A stretch of DNA of 64,000 bases from assembly GCA_025936825.1 (NCBI GenBank), contig JAICSO010000004.1, positions 1-64,000 of the forward strand. The letters run 5' to 3'. The stretch's first letter is position 1; each line of letters starts with the position of its first letter. Shown here in pieces: positions 50,575-60,532 of the stretch. Made by a program: the position numbers and the translations under genes. The notes under the pieces were generated by a model, which did not search any database, had not been told where the DNA came from, and worked only from the letters and a program-made list of their open reading frames with translations. Source of the DNA: Terriglobales bacterium. GTDB lineage: Bacteria; Acidobacteriota; Terriglobia; Terriglobales; Acidobacteriaceae.

Positions 50575-51393
50575 TTACTGGGTGGAGCAGTGCGGCTTCT
50601 TGCCAGTGATCAGTAGGAAAAGACCCAGCGACTTACCTAACCGGCGGATGATCCCTCGCGGGAACAAGGTCCATAGAAGCTGGTATGGGCGGCCCTGGAA
50701 CCGGACGGACGGGCGGTGAATCAAAAGGTCGCCGGGGCTGTAGACCTGGCGCACGCGGACGTTGTCGAACTTCGACATTAACGCGAGCACTTCATTCCGG
50801 GTGAAGGTTTTGGTTCCGGGGCTTTCCAGCCGCTCGTACACGCAGCGGCGAACCGATTGTCGGCGCCGGATTCCATACCGCAGCCACAGCATCAAGCCGG
50901 TGAGCGAGGGATGGTGATAGAGCATGATGCGCGCGGATCCGCCGGGCTTCAGCACTCGCCAAGCTTCGGCGATGCAGCGGGCGGTGTCGGGACTGTGGTG
51001 CATCACGCCATAGGAATAGACGATGTCGAAGGCATCGTCGGCAAACGGCAAGTTCTCCGCGTCAGCCTGCCGCAAGTCTGCCTGCAGTCCCATGCGCTGG
51101 CAACGTTCCGCCGCGCGGGAGAGGGACTCGGAGGAGAGATCGATTCCGGTGGCGCGGGCTCCCGCCTGAAGCCAGCGCGAATAATCGGCGCCCATTCCCA
51201 CCCCGATCTCGAGCACGCGAAGTCCAGCAGAGGAAGAAAACTGCGCGAAGTCGGCGATGTATGGTTCGAGCCGGTAACGCTCGGCAGCATGCGCGTCGAA
51301 GTCGAAGGACTGGCTCAAGTAGCGGGTGCCGCAGGGTTCGGCATTCCAAAAGTCAGCGATCGCCGACTTCAATGCATTCGCGCGCGTAGCCAT
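50575..51393 (-). CDS. SAM-dependent methyltransferase (class I)
   Basis: This is a 272-residue protein. Motif I is LRVLEIGVGMGADYSRWL, followed by ATGIDLSSESLSRAAE, ENLPFADDAFDIVYSYGVMH and VLKPGGSARIMLYH. The C-terminal part contains YSPGDLLIHRPS, seen in methyltransferases near polysaccharide genes. The ATG at 51393 is preferred; a longer start at 51468 adds residues without family support. It is the first gene of a two-gene minus-strand unit with the GT-C-like protein. Confidence 0.85.
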   Translation of the reverse strand: MATRANALKSAIADFWNAEPCGTRYLSQSFDFDAHAAERYRLEPYIADFAQFSSSAGLRVLEIGVGMGADYSRWLQAGARATGIDLSSESLSRAAERCQRMGLQADLRQADAENLPFADDAFDIVYSYGVMHHSPDTARCIAEAWRVLKPGGSARIMLYHHPSLTGLMLWLRYGIRRRQSVRRCVYERLESPGTKTFTRNEVLALMSKFDNVRVRQVYSPGDLLIHRPSVRFQGRPYQLLWTLFPRGIIRRLGKSLGLFLLITGKKPHCSTQ

Positions 51394-51509
51394 GCTGGAT
51401 AAGAATAGCGAAGTGACGCGCACTCCTCCGAGTACAAAGTTGTGCACTCCCAAGGAAGTTTTCCGCACGGCAGCGTCAAGTAAGATGGCGGCAGCGTCTG
51501 CCGTTGTTC

Positions 51510-52499
51510 ATGTCACAACTTGCCATGTCGGCTCTGAGCGTTCCAGGCCACGTTGTGCCCTTCACACGCGTGGAAGACGGCGGCACCGCACTGCGCGATG
51601 CCTCGATTCTGCCCATCAGCGTGATCATTGCGGCCAAGAATGAAGCGCGAAATCTCCCCGCGTGCCTGGAATCGGTGCGTAATTTTAGCGAGGTCGTGGT
51701 CGTGGATTCTCAGAGCAGCGATGCGACTGTCGATATCGCGCGCTCGTTCGGCGTGGACGTCGCCCAGTTTTACTATCGTGGCGGCTGGCCGAAGAAGCGG
51801 CAATGGGCGCTCGACAATCTTCCGCTGAGACACGACTGGGTTCTGTTGCTGGATGCAGATGAGGCGGTGACGCCGGAACTTTTGACGGAAATCCGACATG
51901 CGCTCAAGAACCCTGATGTGAATGGCTATTACATCGGCCTTGACATGTTTTTCCTCGGGCGGCAACTGCGGCACTGCGGCGCGACCTTCTACAAGCTGTC
52001 GCTGTTCAGGCGCGATGCGGGACGGTTTGAGTGCCGGACTACCGAGCAGGATTCATCGATGTGCGACATGGAAGTGCACGAGCACATCATCGTTCGCGGA
52101 TCGACTCGCAAATTGGACAGCAAGCTGCTGCACAGAAACGTTGACAGCCTGTCGCGATATATCCAGAAGCACAACGAATATTCAAACTGGGAGGCGCAAG
52201 TCTCGACCGTAGGCGCAGCAGAAGAAGCATTGCATCCCACTCTGTTCGGGACTCAAGCCCAGCGCCGCCGCTGGCTGCGACAGGTATTCTTTCGTTGGCC
52301 TGGGTCGCCTTTTTTGTTCTTCGTCTACAAGTACATCGTGCGTGCGGGATTTCTGGACGGGGTTCCCGGGCTGATCTACTGCGCCTTTCAGGGCATTCAA
52401 TTCTTTCAGATCAAAGCCAAGCTGTACGAGAAGCGGGTCATGGCCGCGGCTGCGCTAAACCAAGCCGAACCGGAGAGTGAGCCGCATGTGCGGAATTAG
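51510..52499 (+). CDS. Glycosyltransferase family 2
   Basis: This is an inverting GT-A enzyme of about 329 residues. It has ISVIIAAKNEARNLPACLES, VVVVDSQSSDAT, the DxD-type motif LLLDADEAVTP and the acceptor-side EVHEHIIVRG, as in the WaaE/KdtX-type group. The C-terminal segment FFRWPGSPFLFFVYKYIVR is membrane-proximal. It starts a plus-strand cassette, and asnB begins within its last 14 bases. Confidence 0.9.
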   Translation: MSQLAMSALSVPGHVVPFTRVEDGGTALRDASILPISVIIAAKNEARNLPACLESVRNFSEVVVVDSQSSDATVDIARSFGVDVAQFYYRGGWPKKRQWALDNLPLRHDWVLLLDADEAVTPELLTEIRHALKNPDVNGYYIGLDMFFLGRQLRHCGATFYKLSLFRRDAGRFECRTTEQDSSMCDMEVHEHIIVRGSTRKLDSKLLHRNVDSLSRYIQKHNEYSNWEAQVSTVGAAEEALHPTLFGTQAQRRRWLRQVFFRWPGSPFLFFVYKYIVRAGFLDGVPGLIYCAFQGIQFFQIKAKLYEKRVMAAAALNQAEPESEPHVRN

Positions 52500-54456
52500 C
52501 GGTCTGGCGAACTGGGGAGACCGCGCGACGCTGGCGCGCATGAACGCGGTGCAGGCGCATCGCGGGCCCAACGACAGTGGCATCTGGGAGCATCGTTCGC
52601 CCGACGGAACATATATCGCACTGGGCAGCAGACGACTTTCGATTCTCGACCTTTCTGCCGATGGGCGTATGCCGATGTCAAACGAGGACGGGACAGTCTG
52701 GATCACCTACAACGGCGAGATCTACAACTTCGCCGACCTGCGGCACGAGCTCGAGTACAAAGGACACCAGTTCGCGTCCAATACTGACACGGAAGTCATT
52801 GTCCATCTCTACGAAGAACTGGGCGACGACTGTGTCACGCGCTTGAACGGAATGTTCGCATTCGCGATCTGCGATCTGCGAGGAAGCGCTCCGCGATTGC
52901 TTTTGGCACGAGATCACTTCGGTGTCAAGCCGCTGTATTACACGCTGGACTCAGGACGGCTGGCATTCGCGTCCGAGGCCAAAGCTCTTCTCGAAGTCGA
53001 CGGCGTCCAGGCGCGAATCGATTTGCAGGCGCTGAATCAGTATTTGAGCTTCCTTTGGGTGCCGGATCCAAAAACCTTGTTCGACGGCATTCTCAAGCTG
53101 CCTGCCGGACATCGCGCTGTGTTTTGCGATGGGCGCCTAGAAATTTCCGAGTACTGGGACCTCAGCTTTCCGCCCGAAGATCACGAGTTCCGATTTTCCG
53201 AAGAGAACCTCGTGCACGAGATCCGCGAGCGGTTTCGGCATTCGGTGGAGCAGCAAATGGTCAGCGATGTTCCACTGGGCGCGTTTTTGAGCGCTGGTTT
53301 GGATTCGTCGAGCATCGTGGCCGCGATGTGCCGAACCGCAAAGAAGCCGCTGCGCACGTACACGATCACGTTTCCGGAAAAGTATCGCAAGGGCGAGAAC
53401 ACGCTGGACGATCCTGCAGTTGCGGCGCGGTTGGCGCGCCAACTCGGGTGCGAGAATCAGCAGATCGTAGTTGAGCCGGACGTAGCCAGCGTGCTGCCGA
53501 AACTGTGCTGGCACATGGACGAGCCCACGGCCGATCCGGCAATTCTCACCGCATACCTTGTCTGCCGCGAGGCGAGCCGCGATGTCACAGTACTTCTCTC
53601 TGGAGTTGGCGGGGACGAGTTGTTTGCCGGATACCGAAAATACGTGGCGCATTATTGGGCGCAACTTGCTCCGAGGTTCGTGAAAAATTCCGCCGCTGGC
53701 CTCGAATCGTCGCTGCCAAACCTGCGTGGATCGAGATTCAAAGGGCAGGTTCGCCTGACAAAGAAGATGTTGCGGAGTGCCGGCGCGAAACCGGAAGAGC
53801 GGTTTATCCGAAACTGCACTTATTTGGATTCGGCGCAAACGGGAAGCTTGCTGTCGCGAGATGTTAGAGGGGAGCTGCACGACGTTCATGCTGACGCCGA
53901 GCACCTTGCTCGCTTCGAGAGAGTTCAGCATGCAGACTTCCTGAACCAGATGCTCTATCTCGATACGAAGATCTTCATGCCCAGCCTGAACCTTACGTAC
54001 AACGACAAGATGAGCATGGCATCGTCGGTTGAGGTTCGGGTTCCATTTTTAAATCGCGAACTGGCGGAATTTGTCGCATGGAATGTTCCTCCACGGCTGA
54101 AATTGAAGGGCAGGTTGTTCCCAACCACGAAGCACGTCTTCCGCAAGGCCATGAGCGGAATTCTTCCGGAAGAAGTGCTGAAGCAGCCAAAGGCTGGCTT
54201 TGCCGCGCCCACCGATTACTGGCTTGCCCATGACTTGCACGAAATGACGGGCGATCTTCTATCGGAATCGCGGGTGCGCGCGCGCGGACTGTTCCGGCCG
54301 GAAGCTGTCAACAAGTTTGTGGACGAACATCGCAGCGGGAAGCAGGATTGGTCGATGCAGATTTGGCAATTCCTCACTCTGGAATTGTGGATGCAGAACT
54401 TCCTGGACGGCTCGCGGTTTTCGCAGGTTGAGGCGGTGCAGGCGGCTATCGCATGA
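52486..54456 (+). CDS. asnB: Glutamine-dependent amidotransferase (AsnB family)
   Basis: This is a 656-residue two-domain enzyme. The class II glutaminase domain starts at Cys2 (MCGISGLANW) and includes HRGPNDSGIW and EIYNFADLRHELE. The synthetase domain has the ATP-binding PP-loop LSAGLDSSSIVA, then LSGVGGDELFAGYRKY and YNDKMSMASSVEVRVPFLNR. Besides asparagine, AsnB relatives in glycan loci amidate sugar carboxylates. Its position next to an oxidoreductase, a carbamoyltransferase and a C5-epimerase suggests uronic-acid amidation, which is inference. GGAG precedes the ATG. Confidence 0.93.
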   Translation: MCGISGLANWGDRATLARMNAVQAHRGPNDSGIWEHRSPDGTYIALGSRRLSILDLSADGRMPMSNEDGTVWITYNGEIYNFADLRHELEYKGHQFASNTDTEVIVHLYEELGDDCVTRLNGMFAFAICDLRGSAPRLLLARDHFGVKPLYYTLDSGRLAFASEAKALLEVDGVQARIDLQALNQYLSFLWVPDPKTLFDGILKLPAGHRAVFCDGRLEISEYWDLSFPPEDHEFRFSEENLVHEIRERFRHSVEQQMVSDVPLGAFLSAGLDSSSIVAAMCRTAKKPLRTYTITFPEKYRKGENTLDDPAVAARLARQLGCENQQIVVEPDVASVLPKLCWHMDEPTADPAILTAYLVCREASRDVTVLLSGVGGDELFAGYRKYVAHYWAQLAPRFVKNSAAGLESSLPNLRGSRFKGQVRLTKKMLRSAGAKPEERFIRNCTYLDSAQTGSLLSRDVRGELHDVHADAEHLARFERVQHADFLNQMLYLDTKIFMPSLNLTYNDKMSMASSVEVRVPFLNRELAEFVAWNVPPRLKLKGRLFPTTKHVFRKAMSGILPEEVLKQPKAGFAAPTDYWLAHDLHEMTGDLLSESRVRARGLFRPEAVNKFVDEHRSGKQDWSMQIWQFLTLELWMQNFLDGSRFSQVEAVQAAIA

Positions 54457-56645
54457 AGCAAGTTTTGCAGAGCGCTCGGACTGGCAGGATCGAGGTGGCG
54501 GAGGTGCCCGCGCCACGTGTGCTGCCGGGGTGCGTGCTGGTAAGAATTGGCGCGTCGTTGGTTTCTGCGGGAACCGAACGGGCGTCGAGCGAGTTTGCGT
54601 CGAAGAGTTTGCTGCAAAAGGCGAAAACGCGGCCCGACCTCGTGCGCGACGTGATCAGCAAGATTCAGCGTGACGGCATCTTGTCCGCTGTTTCTGCGGT
54701 GCGCAGCCGCTTGGATCAGCCTCTGGCGCTCGGGTACAGCAGCGCGGGCACAGTGATTGCCGTTGGTGAAGGGGTGGCCGACATCGTGCCCGGGGATCGC
54801 GTGGCATGCGCGGGCGCGAACTATGCGGTCCATGCGGAGTTCGCATGCGTTCCGAGGATGTTGGTGGCGCGGATTCCATCTGCCGCTATCGATTTCCAGA
54901 GCGCTGCGTTCACAACGCTGGGCGTAGTGGCGATTCATGGTGTACGGACGGCTGAAGCGAAACTCGGAGACACGGTTGCCGTGATTGGGTTAGGTTTGCT
55001 CGGTCAACTTACCATACAGGTGTTGCTGGCGGCCGGCGGCAGAGTGATTGGATTCGACCTGCTGCAGGAGCGAGCAGAACTCGCGCGCAATTCGGGTACG
55101 ATGGCGGTCAGCGCGTCGGAAGCCGAATTTCGAGATTTGTGCACGCAGCACACCTCAGGGAATGGCGTGGATTGCGTGCTGATCACCGCGGAAACGTCCA
55201 GCAGTGGACCCGTGAATCTCGCGTCGCAGATCGCTCGCGACAGAGCAGTGGTCTGCGCGGTCGGCACCGTTGGTCTGGAATTGCAGCGCAAGTTGTACTA
55301 CGAGAAAGAACTCGATTTTCGGATCTCGCGGTCGTATGGACCCGGACGCTACGATGCCGCGTTCGAGCAAAAGGGGCGCGATTATCCGATCGGCTACGTG
55401 CGCTGGAGCGAAACCCGCAACATGGAAGCGTTTCTGCAGTTGCTCGCCGACGGGAAAGCCGATGTCCGCCCGCTGATTACTCACACGTTTGATGTTGAGC
55501 ACGCCGAGGCCGCATACGAGTTGATCACCGGAAAAAAACGGGAGCGATATCTCGGAGTCGTGATTCGTTACACACGCGACGAACTGGAGCCCACAACACG
55601 GTTGGAACTGGTATCGAGAAAGACCCAGACCGAGGCGCAGGTGAAAATCGGGGTGCTGGGCGCGGGCAACTTCGCCCTAGGCACGCTGATCCCGGCGATT
55701 CAAGCATGCGACGGCATCCAACTCGAAGGCATTTGCGCGTCGAACGGCGCGCGCGCGAAATCCGCGGCCGAGAAGTTTGGCTTTGGGTTTTGCACGAGTC
55801 ACGAAGAAGAAATCCTCTCGAATCCAAAGATCAACACGGTTATCGTCGCGACACGTCATCATTTGCATGCGCAACAGGTGATTCGCGCGTTGGAATCAGG
55901 AAAGCATGTTTTCTGCGAGAAGCCGCTCTGCTTGAACGAAGCTGAACTCTCTGAGATCGAGGCGGCATACAATCGCGCGGGCGGCAGGGTTCAACTGATG
56001 GTTGGCTTCAATCGCCGGTTCGCGCCGATGGGGAAACAGATGAAGTCTTTCCTGGAGAATGCGAGCGGGCCGATGGTGATGCACTATCGCGTGAACGCTG
56101 GCATGCTGCCGAGAGATCACTGGATCAACGATCCCGAGCAGGGTGGCGGACGCATTCTCGGCGAGGTCTGCCACTTCGTGGATTTTCTATCATTCCTTTG
56201 CGGCGCCACGCCGCTGAGCGTAGAGGCCACGGCGATTCCGCGTGGAGCAGAAGATCAGGACGCGATCATTCAGCTTGCATTCAGCGATGGCTCGACTGGA
56301 ACCATTCACTACGTCTGCAGCGGTGATCGCGTGTTTGGGAAGGAACGCGTCGAAGTGTTCGGCGGCGGCGCTGTTGCGGTGCTCGACGATTTCCGGCGTC
56401 TCGAACTCGTCCGCCAGGGCCGCAAGCAGGTGTACCGGTCGCGGTTGCGGCAGGACAAAGGACATCGCGCCGAATGGCAGGAGTTCGCCAATTCTCTCCG
56501 CAATGGCAGCCCATCTCCGATGAGTTTCGAGGAGATTTGCGCGACCACGCTGGCGACAATTCGGATCGCAGACTCGCTTCGATCTGGCCAAGAACGCGTT
56601 ATCGCAAACGAACTAGAGATTGCCGCTGCACCACTCGTCTCATGA
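54453..56645 (+). CDS. Bi-domain oxidoreductase (MDR alcohol dehydrogenase-like plus Gfo/Idh/MocA)
   Basis: This is a 730-residue fusion. The N-terminal part (about 1-375) is an MDR alcohol-dehydrogenase-like domain with TVAVIGLGLLGQLTIQVLLA; the usual catalytic zinc cysteine is not obvious (GASLVSAGTERAS). The C-terminal part (about 390-730) is a Gfo/Idh/MocA oxidoreductase with KIGVLGAGNFALGTLIPA, HVFCEKPLCLNEAEL and EVCHFVDFLSFL. Such fusions typically sit with AsnB and glycosyltransferases in surface-glycan loci and probably oxidise or reduce a nucleotide sugar. The start overlaps the asnB stop by four bases. Confidence 0.9.
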   Translation: MKQVLQSARTGRIEVAEVPAPRVLPGCVLVRIGASLVSAGTERASSEFASKSLLQKAKTRPDLVRDVISKIQRDGILSAVSAVRSRLDQPLALGYSSAGTVIAVGEGVADIVPGDRVACAGANYAVHAEFACVPRMLVARIPSAAIDFQSAAFTTLGVVAIHGVRTAEAKLGDTVAVIGLGLLGQLTIQVLLAAGGRVIGFDLLQERAELARNSGTMAVSASEAEFRDLCTQHTSGNGVDCVLITAETSSSGPVNLASQIARDRAVVCAVGTVGLELQRKLYYEKELDFRISRSYGPGRYDAAFEQKGRDYPIGYVRWSETRNMEAFLQLLADGKADVRPLITHTFDVEHAEAAYELITGKKRERYLGVVIRYTRDELEPTTRLELVSRKTQTEAQVKIGVLGAGNFALGTLIPAIQACDGIQLEGICASNGARAKSAAEKFGFGFCTSHEEEILSNPKINTVIVATRHHLHAQQVIRALESGKHVFCEKPLCLNEAELSEIEAAYNRAGGRVQLMVGFNRRFAPMGKQMKSFLENASGPMVMHYRVNAGMLPRDHWINDPEQGGGRILGEVCHFVDFLSFLCGATPLSVEATAIPRGAEDQDAIIQLAFSDGSTGTIHYVCSGDRVFGKERVEVFGGGAVAVLDDFRRLELVRQGRKQVYRSRLRQDKGHRAEWQEFANSLRNGSPSPMSFEEICATTLATIRIADSLRSGQERVIANELEIAAAPLVS

Positions 56646-56667
56646 CAGAACGACGAAGGGAATTTGC

Positions 56668-58401
56668 ATGCTGATTTTGGGATTGAACATGTTTCATGCC
56701 GACGCGTCGGCGGCCATCGTGCAAGACGGCAAGGTTGTGTTCGGAATCGCCGAGGAGCGCCTGAACCGCGTGAAACACTACGCTGGGTTTCCCACCATGG
56801 CGATTCAAGCCTGTCTGGACGCGGTTGGCGCAAAGATCGGCGACATCGATCACATTGCAGTTGGCCAGGATACCGACGCCAATCTCGCTGAAAAAGTACG
56901 GTATGCAATTTCCAATCCCGCGAAGCTGCTGAATTTCATTCGCCTGCGCAAGCGGAAGCAGGACATCCGCGATGTGCGGGAACTGATCGCCAGAAACCTT
57001 GAGTGCGATGCGCAAGCCGTGCCCTTTAAGGTGCACCACCTCGAACACCATATCGCGCACATTGCGAGCGCGTATTACTGCTCGCCGTGGGAGAAGGCCG
57101 CCGGCTTCAGTTATGACGGGTCCGGCGACTTCGTTTCCACGATGATGGCGCGTTGCGAGGGGAACAAGGTTGATGTGCTGGACCGCGTGTTCCTGCCTCA
57201 TTCGCTCGGCAGCTTCTACACGATGATTTGCGAGTTCATCGGCTACAACAAATATGGCGATGAAGGCAAAGTGATGGGCCTGGCGCCGTATGGGCGCGAC
57301 ACGTACTGCGATCAAGTCCGCGAACTACTGATGACCAGTTCTTCCGGTTTTGAATTGGATCTCGAGTACTTCAAGCCGCTGGGCAGCAACGAAGGCATGC
57401 AGATCAAGCAGGACGGAACCGTGGCATTGGCGCGCCACTTCTCCGGACGCATGGAGGAGTTGTTTGGCCCGCCGCGCGCGCCGGATTCGGAAATCACGCA
57501 GCGCGACATGGACCTCGCCTACGCCATGCAGCACTGTTTCGAGGAAGTTTTCTTTCATCTCTTGAACGAGCTGCATAAGCGAGTGCCGCTGGAAAATATT
57601 GCGATGGCCGGCGGTTGCGCTCTCAATAGCGTGGCCAATGGAAAATTGTTTGCGCGCACTCCGTTCCGGCATACGTGGATTCAGCCTGCTGCCGGCGACG
57701 AAGGACTGGCGGTTGGGGCGGCGCTGCACACGTATCACTCAGTCCTGGGTCACAAACGCGACTTCGTGATGCAGAACTCATACCTGGGGCCGGAATTTTC
57801 AGATTCACGCATTGAGTCCTCACTGAACGCTGCGGGGGTGAAATTCCGGAAACTTGAGCGTGGCCCCATGCTCGACACGGTTTCCGATCGGATCGCCAAA
57901 GGCGACGTGGTGGGATGGTTCCAGGGCAGGATGGAGTGGGGGCCGCGGGCGCTGGGCAATCGGTCAATCCTGGCGCATCCAGGGTCGCCCAATATGAAGG
58001 ACGTGCTGAATGCGCGCATCAAGCGGCGCGAGTGGTTCCGTCCGTTTGCGCCGTCAATTTTGCAGGAACGACAGGCGGAGTTCTTCGAACACGATCACCC
58101 CTCGCCGTTCATGCTGCATGTGTACAAGATCAAACCTGAGAAGCGCGAGCAGTTGTGCGCGGTGAATCACGTGGACGACACGGGCCGGCTGCAGAGCGTG
58201 AGCCGCGAAGAAAATCCGCTCTATTACGAGTTGATTCAGAGCTTCGAGCGCAAGAGCGGGATCCCGGTTGTGTTGAACACGAGTTTCAATGAAAACGAGC
58301 CCATTGTGTGCGCACCTGAGGAGGCGATCAGTTGCTTCCAGCGTACCCGTATGGACGCGCTCGCGATTGGCCCATACGTCGCGCTGAAGAGCGAAAACTA
58401 G
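56668..58401 (+). CDS. NodU/TobZ-type carbamoyltransferase
   Basis: This is a 577-residue O-carbamoyltransferase. The N-terminal Kae1-like domain holds GLNMFHADASAAIVQDG, FGIAEERLNRVKHYAGFP and the metal site HHLEHHIAHIASAYY (His127/His131), then FSYDGSGDF. The C-terminal domain has GRMEWGPRALGNRSILAHP, the binding motif of the family, and VVLNTSFNENEPIVC. These enzymes move a carbamoyl group from carbamoyl phosphate through carbamoyl-AMP onto a hydroxyl. Here the acceptor is likely a sugar. AAGGGA precedes the ATG at 56668. Confidence 0.93.
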   Translation: MLILGLNMFHADASAAIVQDGKVVFGIAEERLNRVKHYAGFPTMAIQACLDAVGAKIGDIDHIAVGQDTDANLAEKVRYAISNPAKLLNFIRLRKRKQDIRDVRELIARNLECDAQAVPFKVHHLEHHIAHIASAYYCSPWEKAAGFSYDGSGDFVSTMMARCEGNKVDVLDRVFLPHSLGSFYTMICEFIGYNKYGDEGKVMGLAPYGRDTYCDQVRELLMTSSSGFELDLEYFKPLGSNEGMQIKQDGTVALARHFSGRMEELFGPPRAPDSEITQRDMDLAYAMQHCFEEVFFHLLNELHKRVPLENIAMAGGCALNSVANGKLFARTPFRHTWIQPAAGDEGLAVGAALHTYHSVLGHKRDFVMQNSYLGPEFSDSRIESSLNAAGVKFRKLERGPMLDTVSDRIAKGDVVGWFQGRMEWGPRALGNRSILAHPGSPNMKDVLNARIKRREWFRPFAPSILQERQAEFFEHDHPSPFMLHVYKIKPEKREQLCAVNHVDDTGRLQSVSREENPLYYELIQSFERKSGIPVVLNTSFNENEPIVCAPEEAISCFQRTRMDALAIGPYVALKSEN

Positions 58402-58402
58402 C

Positions 58403-59476
58403 ATGGCCACCCAGGCGGTTGCGTCGCGTCCACTCGCATCTGCACTTCAGGTCAAAAAAATTGCCGTGTTCCCGGGGATGCGGGTGCTCGCTTGGGAAAA
58501 AGATGTTCTCTATGTGTCTCGCGGATACACGCTGCTGAAGGCGCATTGTGTCGGTGAACGGTTTGATTGGGAGATTGTCGCAAGGTGCAAGCCGGAGTGG
58601 TGGCGAAGTATGACCTGCCGATCGCGGTTGAGTGCGCGCTTGGTGCGGGACGGATTTCATGCGCTCACGGGGTGCCCAAACGGGAACCTTATTGCGGCGA
58701 TGCCGGGGGCAATTGCGACACTTCGAAAGGGCGATTCCGAATTCCGTGTCACGCACCGTCTACTGCGTGGCACGCGGCCGCTGCATATCTGCATGACTCC
58801 GGACGGGCGTGCGTATTGGGGCGAGTACTTCGACAATGCGCAGCGTGACGAAGTCGACATTTACGCATCGGGTGACGGCGGGTTGCGTTGGGACGTGGCT
58901 TACACATTTCCAAAATATGCAATCCGGCACGTGCACAACATCGTCTACGACCGCGGGGAGAAATGCCTCTGGATATTTACTGGCGATTACGGGCGCGAGT
59001 GCAAGATTCTGAGGGCCTCGCTTGATCTTTCAACCGTGGACGAAATTGTTGCGGGAAACCAGCATGCACGAGCGGTCGCAGTGATTGTTGATGAATCCGG
59101 GCTGTTTTTTGCGTCCGATACACCGCTGGAAAAAAACTACATCTTTCACCTGGATCGGAGAGGACGTCTGCAGCAATGCGCTGAAATTTCCAGTTCTTCG
59201 ATTTATGGATGCCGCACCCGTTCCGGAATGTTTTTCTCCACTATGATCGAACCCAGCGTGGCAAATCCGAGCCGCAATGTCTCTCTATACGGCAGTGCGG
59301 ACGCAGCGCGATGGGATGCGCTGGCTCAGTGGCGCAAAGATCACTGGCCAATGAAGTATTTTCAGTACGGAAACGCCTTCCTTCCCGATGGCGAGAATGC
59401 AACGGACCTCCTTGCGGTCACCACCATCGCCGTCGAAAACGCCGATCTTGAAACGTCCATCTGGAAAGTCTGCTAG
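58403..59476 (+). CDS. Propeller-like hypothetical protein
   Basis: This is a 357-residue protein with no named family that I recognise. Repeated strand-turn patterns, such as YASGDGGLRWDVAYTFP and LYGSADAARWDALAQW, recall Asp-box/BNR repeats of sialidase-like beta-propellers. The ATG at 58403 follows the carbamoyltransferase stop by one base. Its TAG stop (59474-59476) is in the same frame as the following epimerase gene, with no other stop between. Function might be glycan binding or lyase-like, but this cannot be shown. Confidence 0.6.
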   Translation: MATQAVASRPLASALQVKKIAVFPGMRVLAWEKDVLYVSRGYTLLKAHCVGERFDWEIVARCKPEWWRSMTCRSRLSARLVRDGFHALTGCPNGNLIAAMPGAIATLRKGDSEFRVTHRLLRGTRPLHICMTPDGRAYWGEYFDNAQRDEVDIYASGDGGLRWDVAYTFPKYAIRHVHNIVYDRGEKCLWIFTGDYGRECKILRASLDLSTVDEIVAGNQHARAVAVIVDESGLFFASDTPLEKNYIFHLDRRGRLQQCAEISSSSIYGCRTRSGMFFSTMIEPSVANPSRNVSLYGSADAARWDALAQWRKDHWPMKYFQYGNAFLPDGENATDLLAVTTIAVENADLETSIWKVC

Positions 59477-59521
59477 GCGCACAAAAGCAGGGAACCAGTT
59501 GCGCTAACCGAACACAGCTAC

Positions 59522-60532
59522 TTGGAATGCTATAGTCGGGCCAGCCTGTCGATCCCATTGCTGCAACGAATCAATTATTACCGCCGGGTCTTTCGCGCCT
59601 ATCTTCTGCCCGGCGAAAGCCAGTTGAGTTTCTGGCACGATCGCGCGGAATTGAATCCGCGAGCGACGATCGGCAGACTTGGCGAGTACTACATGAATTT
59701 CTCGCACAAGGCACGCTACACCGGGCCTTCCGACAGCGACGGCATTCCAAAGCTTAACTATCACGGCAGCATCGGGCTGCAATATAACCCGATCGCCATC
59801 GCGCAATGGGGACTGGGAAACTTTAACCTCTACAAGCAAGGCACTCGCGAGCATTCGTATCGCAAGTTTCTTCTGGCAAGCGATTGGCTTTGCGCTCATC
59901 TGGAAACGAATGCTCACGGCGTAAGCGTTTGGCAACACCACTTCGATTGGGAATATCGAAGCCGGTTGCGTTCTCCCTGGCATTCAGGCTTGGCGCAGGG
60001 ACAAGGCATCTCGCTGCTCGTACGAGCACACGCAGAAACTGGCGATCAGAAGTACATGGATTCGGCCGCCGCAGCGTTTCACAGCTTCACGGTGAGCACG
60101 GAGCGAGGCGGTGTCATGTTCGCCGACGCCAACGGCGATCTCTGGATTGAGGAGTACATTGTTTCGCCGCCCACCCATATTCTGAATGGATTTATGTGGG
60201 CGTTGTGGGGAGTCTATGACTTTTACGTCGCGACAGGTTCGTCCGACGCGTGCGAACTGTTCGCAGTGGGGATCAAGACGTTGCGAACAAACCTGCACTG
60301 TTACGATCTCGGTTTCTGGTCGTTGTACGAGCAATCAGGAACGCGTCTTCCGATGATTGCAAGCCCGTTTTATCACCGGCTGCATATCACTCAACTGCAG
60401 GTGATGCATAGGCTCACGGGCGATGCCATCTTTGCCCAGTTCGCCGACCGTTGGCAGCGGTATGCGCACAGCCGGTCCAAACGCACGCGCGCCTTGTGCT
60501 ACAAGGGCGCGTTCAAACTCTGTCACTACTGA
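59522..60532 (+). CDS. D-glucuronyl C5-epimerase-like protein
   Basis: This is a protein of about 336 residues with the alpha/alpha-barrel C-terminal signature of D-glucuronyl C5-epimerases: YNPIAIAQWGLGNFNLY, SGLAQGQGISLLVRAHAETG, THILNGFMWALWGVYDF, GFWSLYEQSG and ASPFYHRLHITQLQVMHRLTG. Family members flip glucuronic acid to iduronic acid in heparin-like or alginate-like polymers. The start is unclear: TTG at 59522 has no ribosome-binding site, and the same frame is open all the way from the TAG ending the propeller-like gene. The next GT4 frame overlaps its end. Confidence 0.82.
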   Translation: MECYSRASLSIPLLQRINYYRRVFRAYLLPGESQLSFWHDRAELNPRATIGRLGEYYMNFSHKARYTGPSDSDGIPKLNYHGSIGLQYNPIAIAQWGLGNFNLYKQGTREHSYRKFLLASDWLCAHLETNAHGVSVWQHHFDWEYRSRLRSPWHSGLAQGQGISLLVRAHAETGDQKYMDSAAAAFHSFTVSTERGGVMFADANGDLWIEEYIVSPPTHILNGFMWALWGVYDFYVATGSSDACELFAVGIKTLRTNLHCYDLGFWSLYEQSGTRLPMIASPFYHRLHITQLQVMHRLTGDAIFAQFADRWQRYAHSRSKRTRALCYKGAFKLCHY

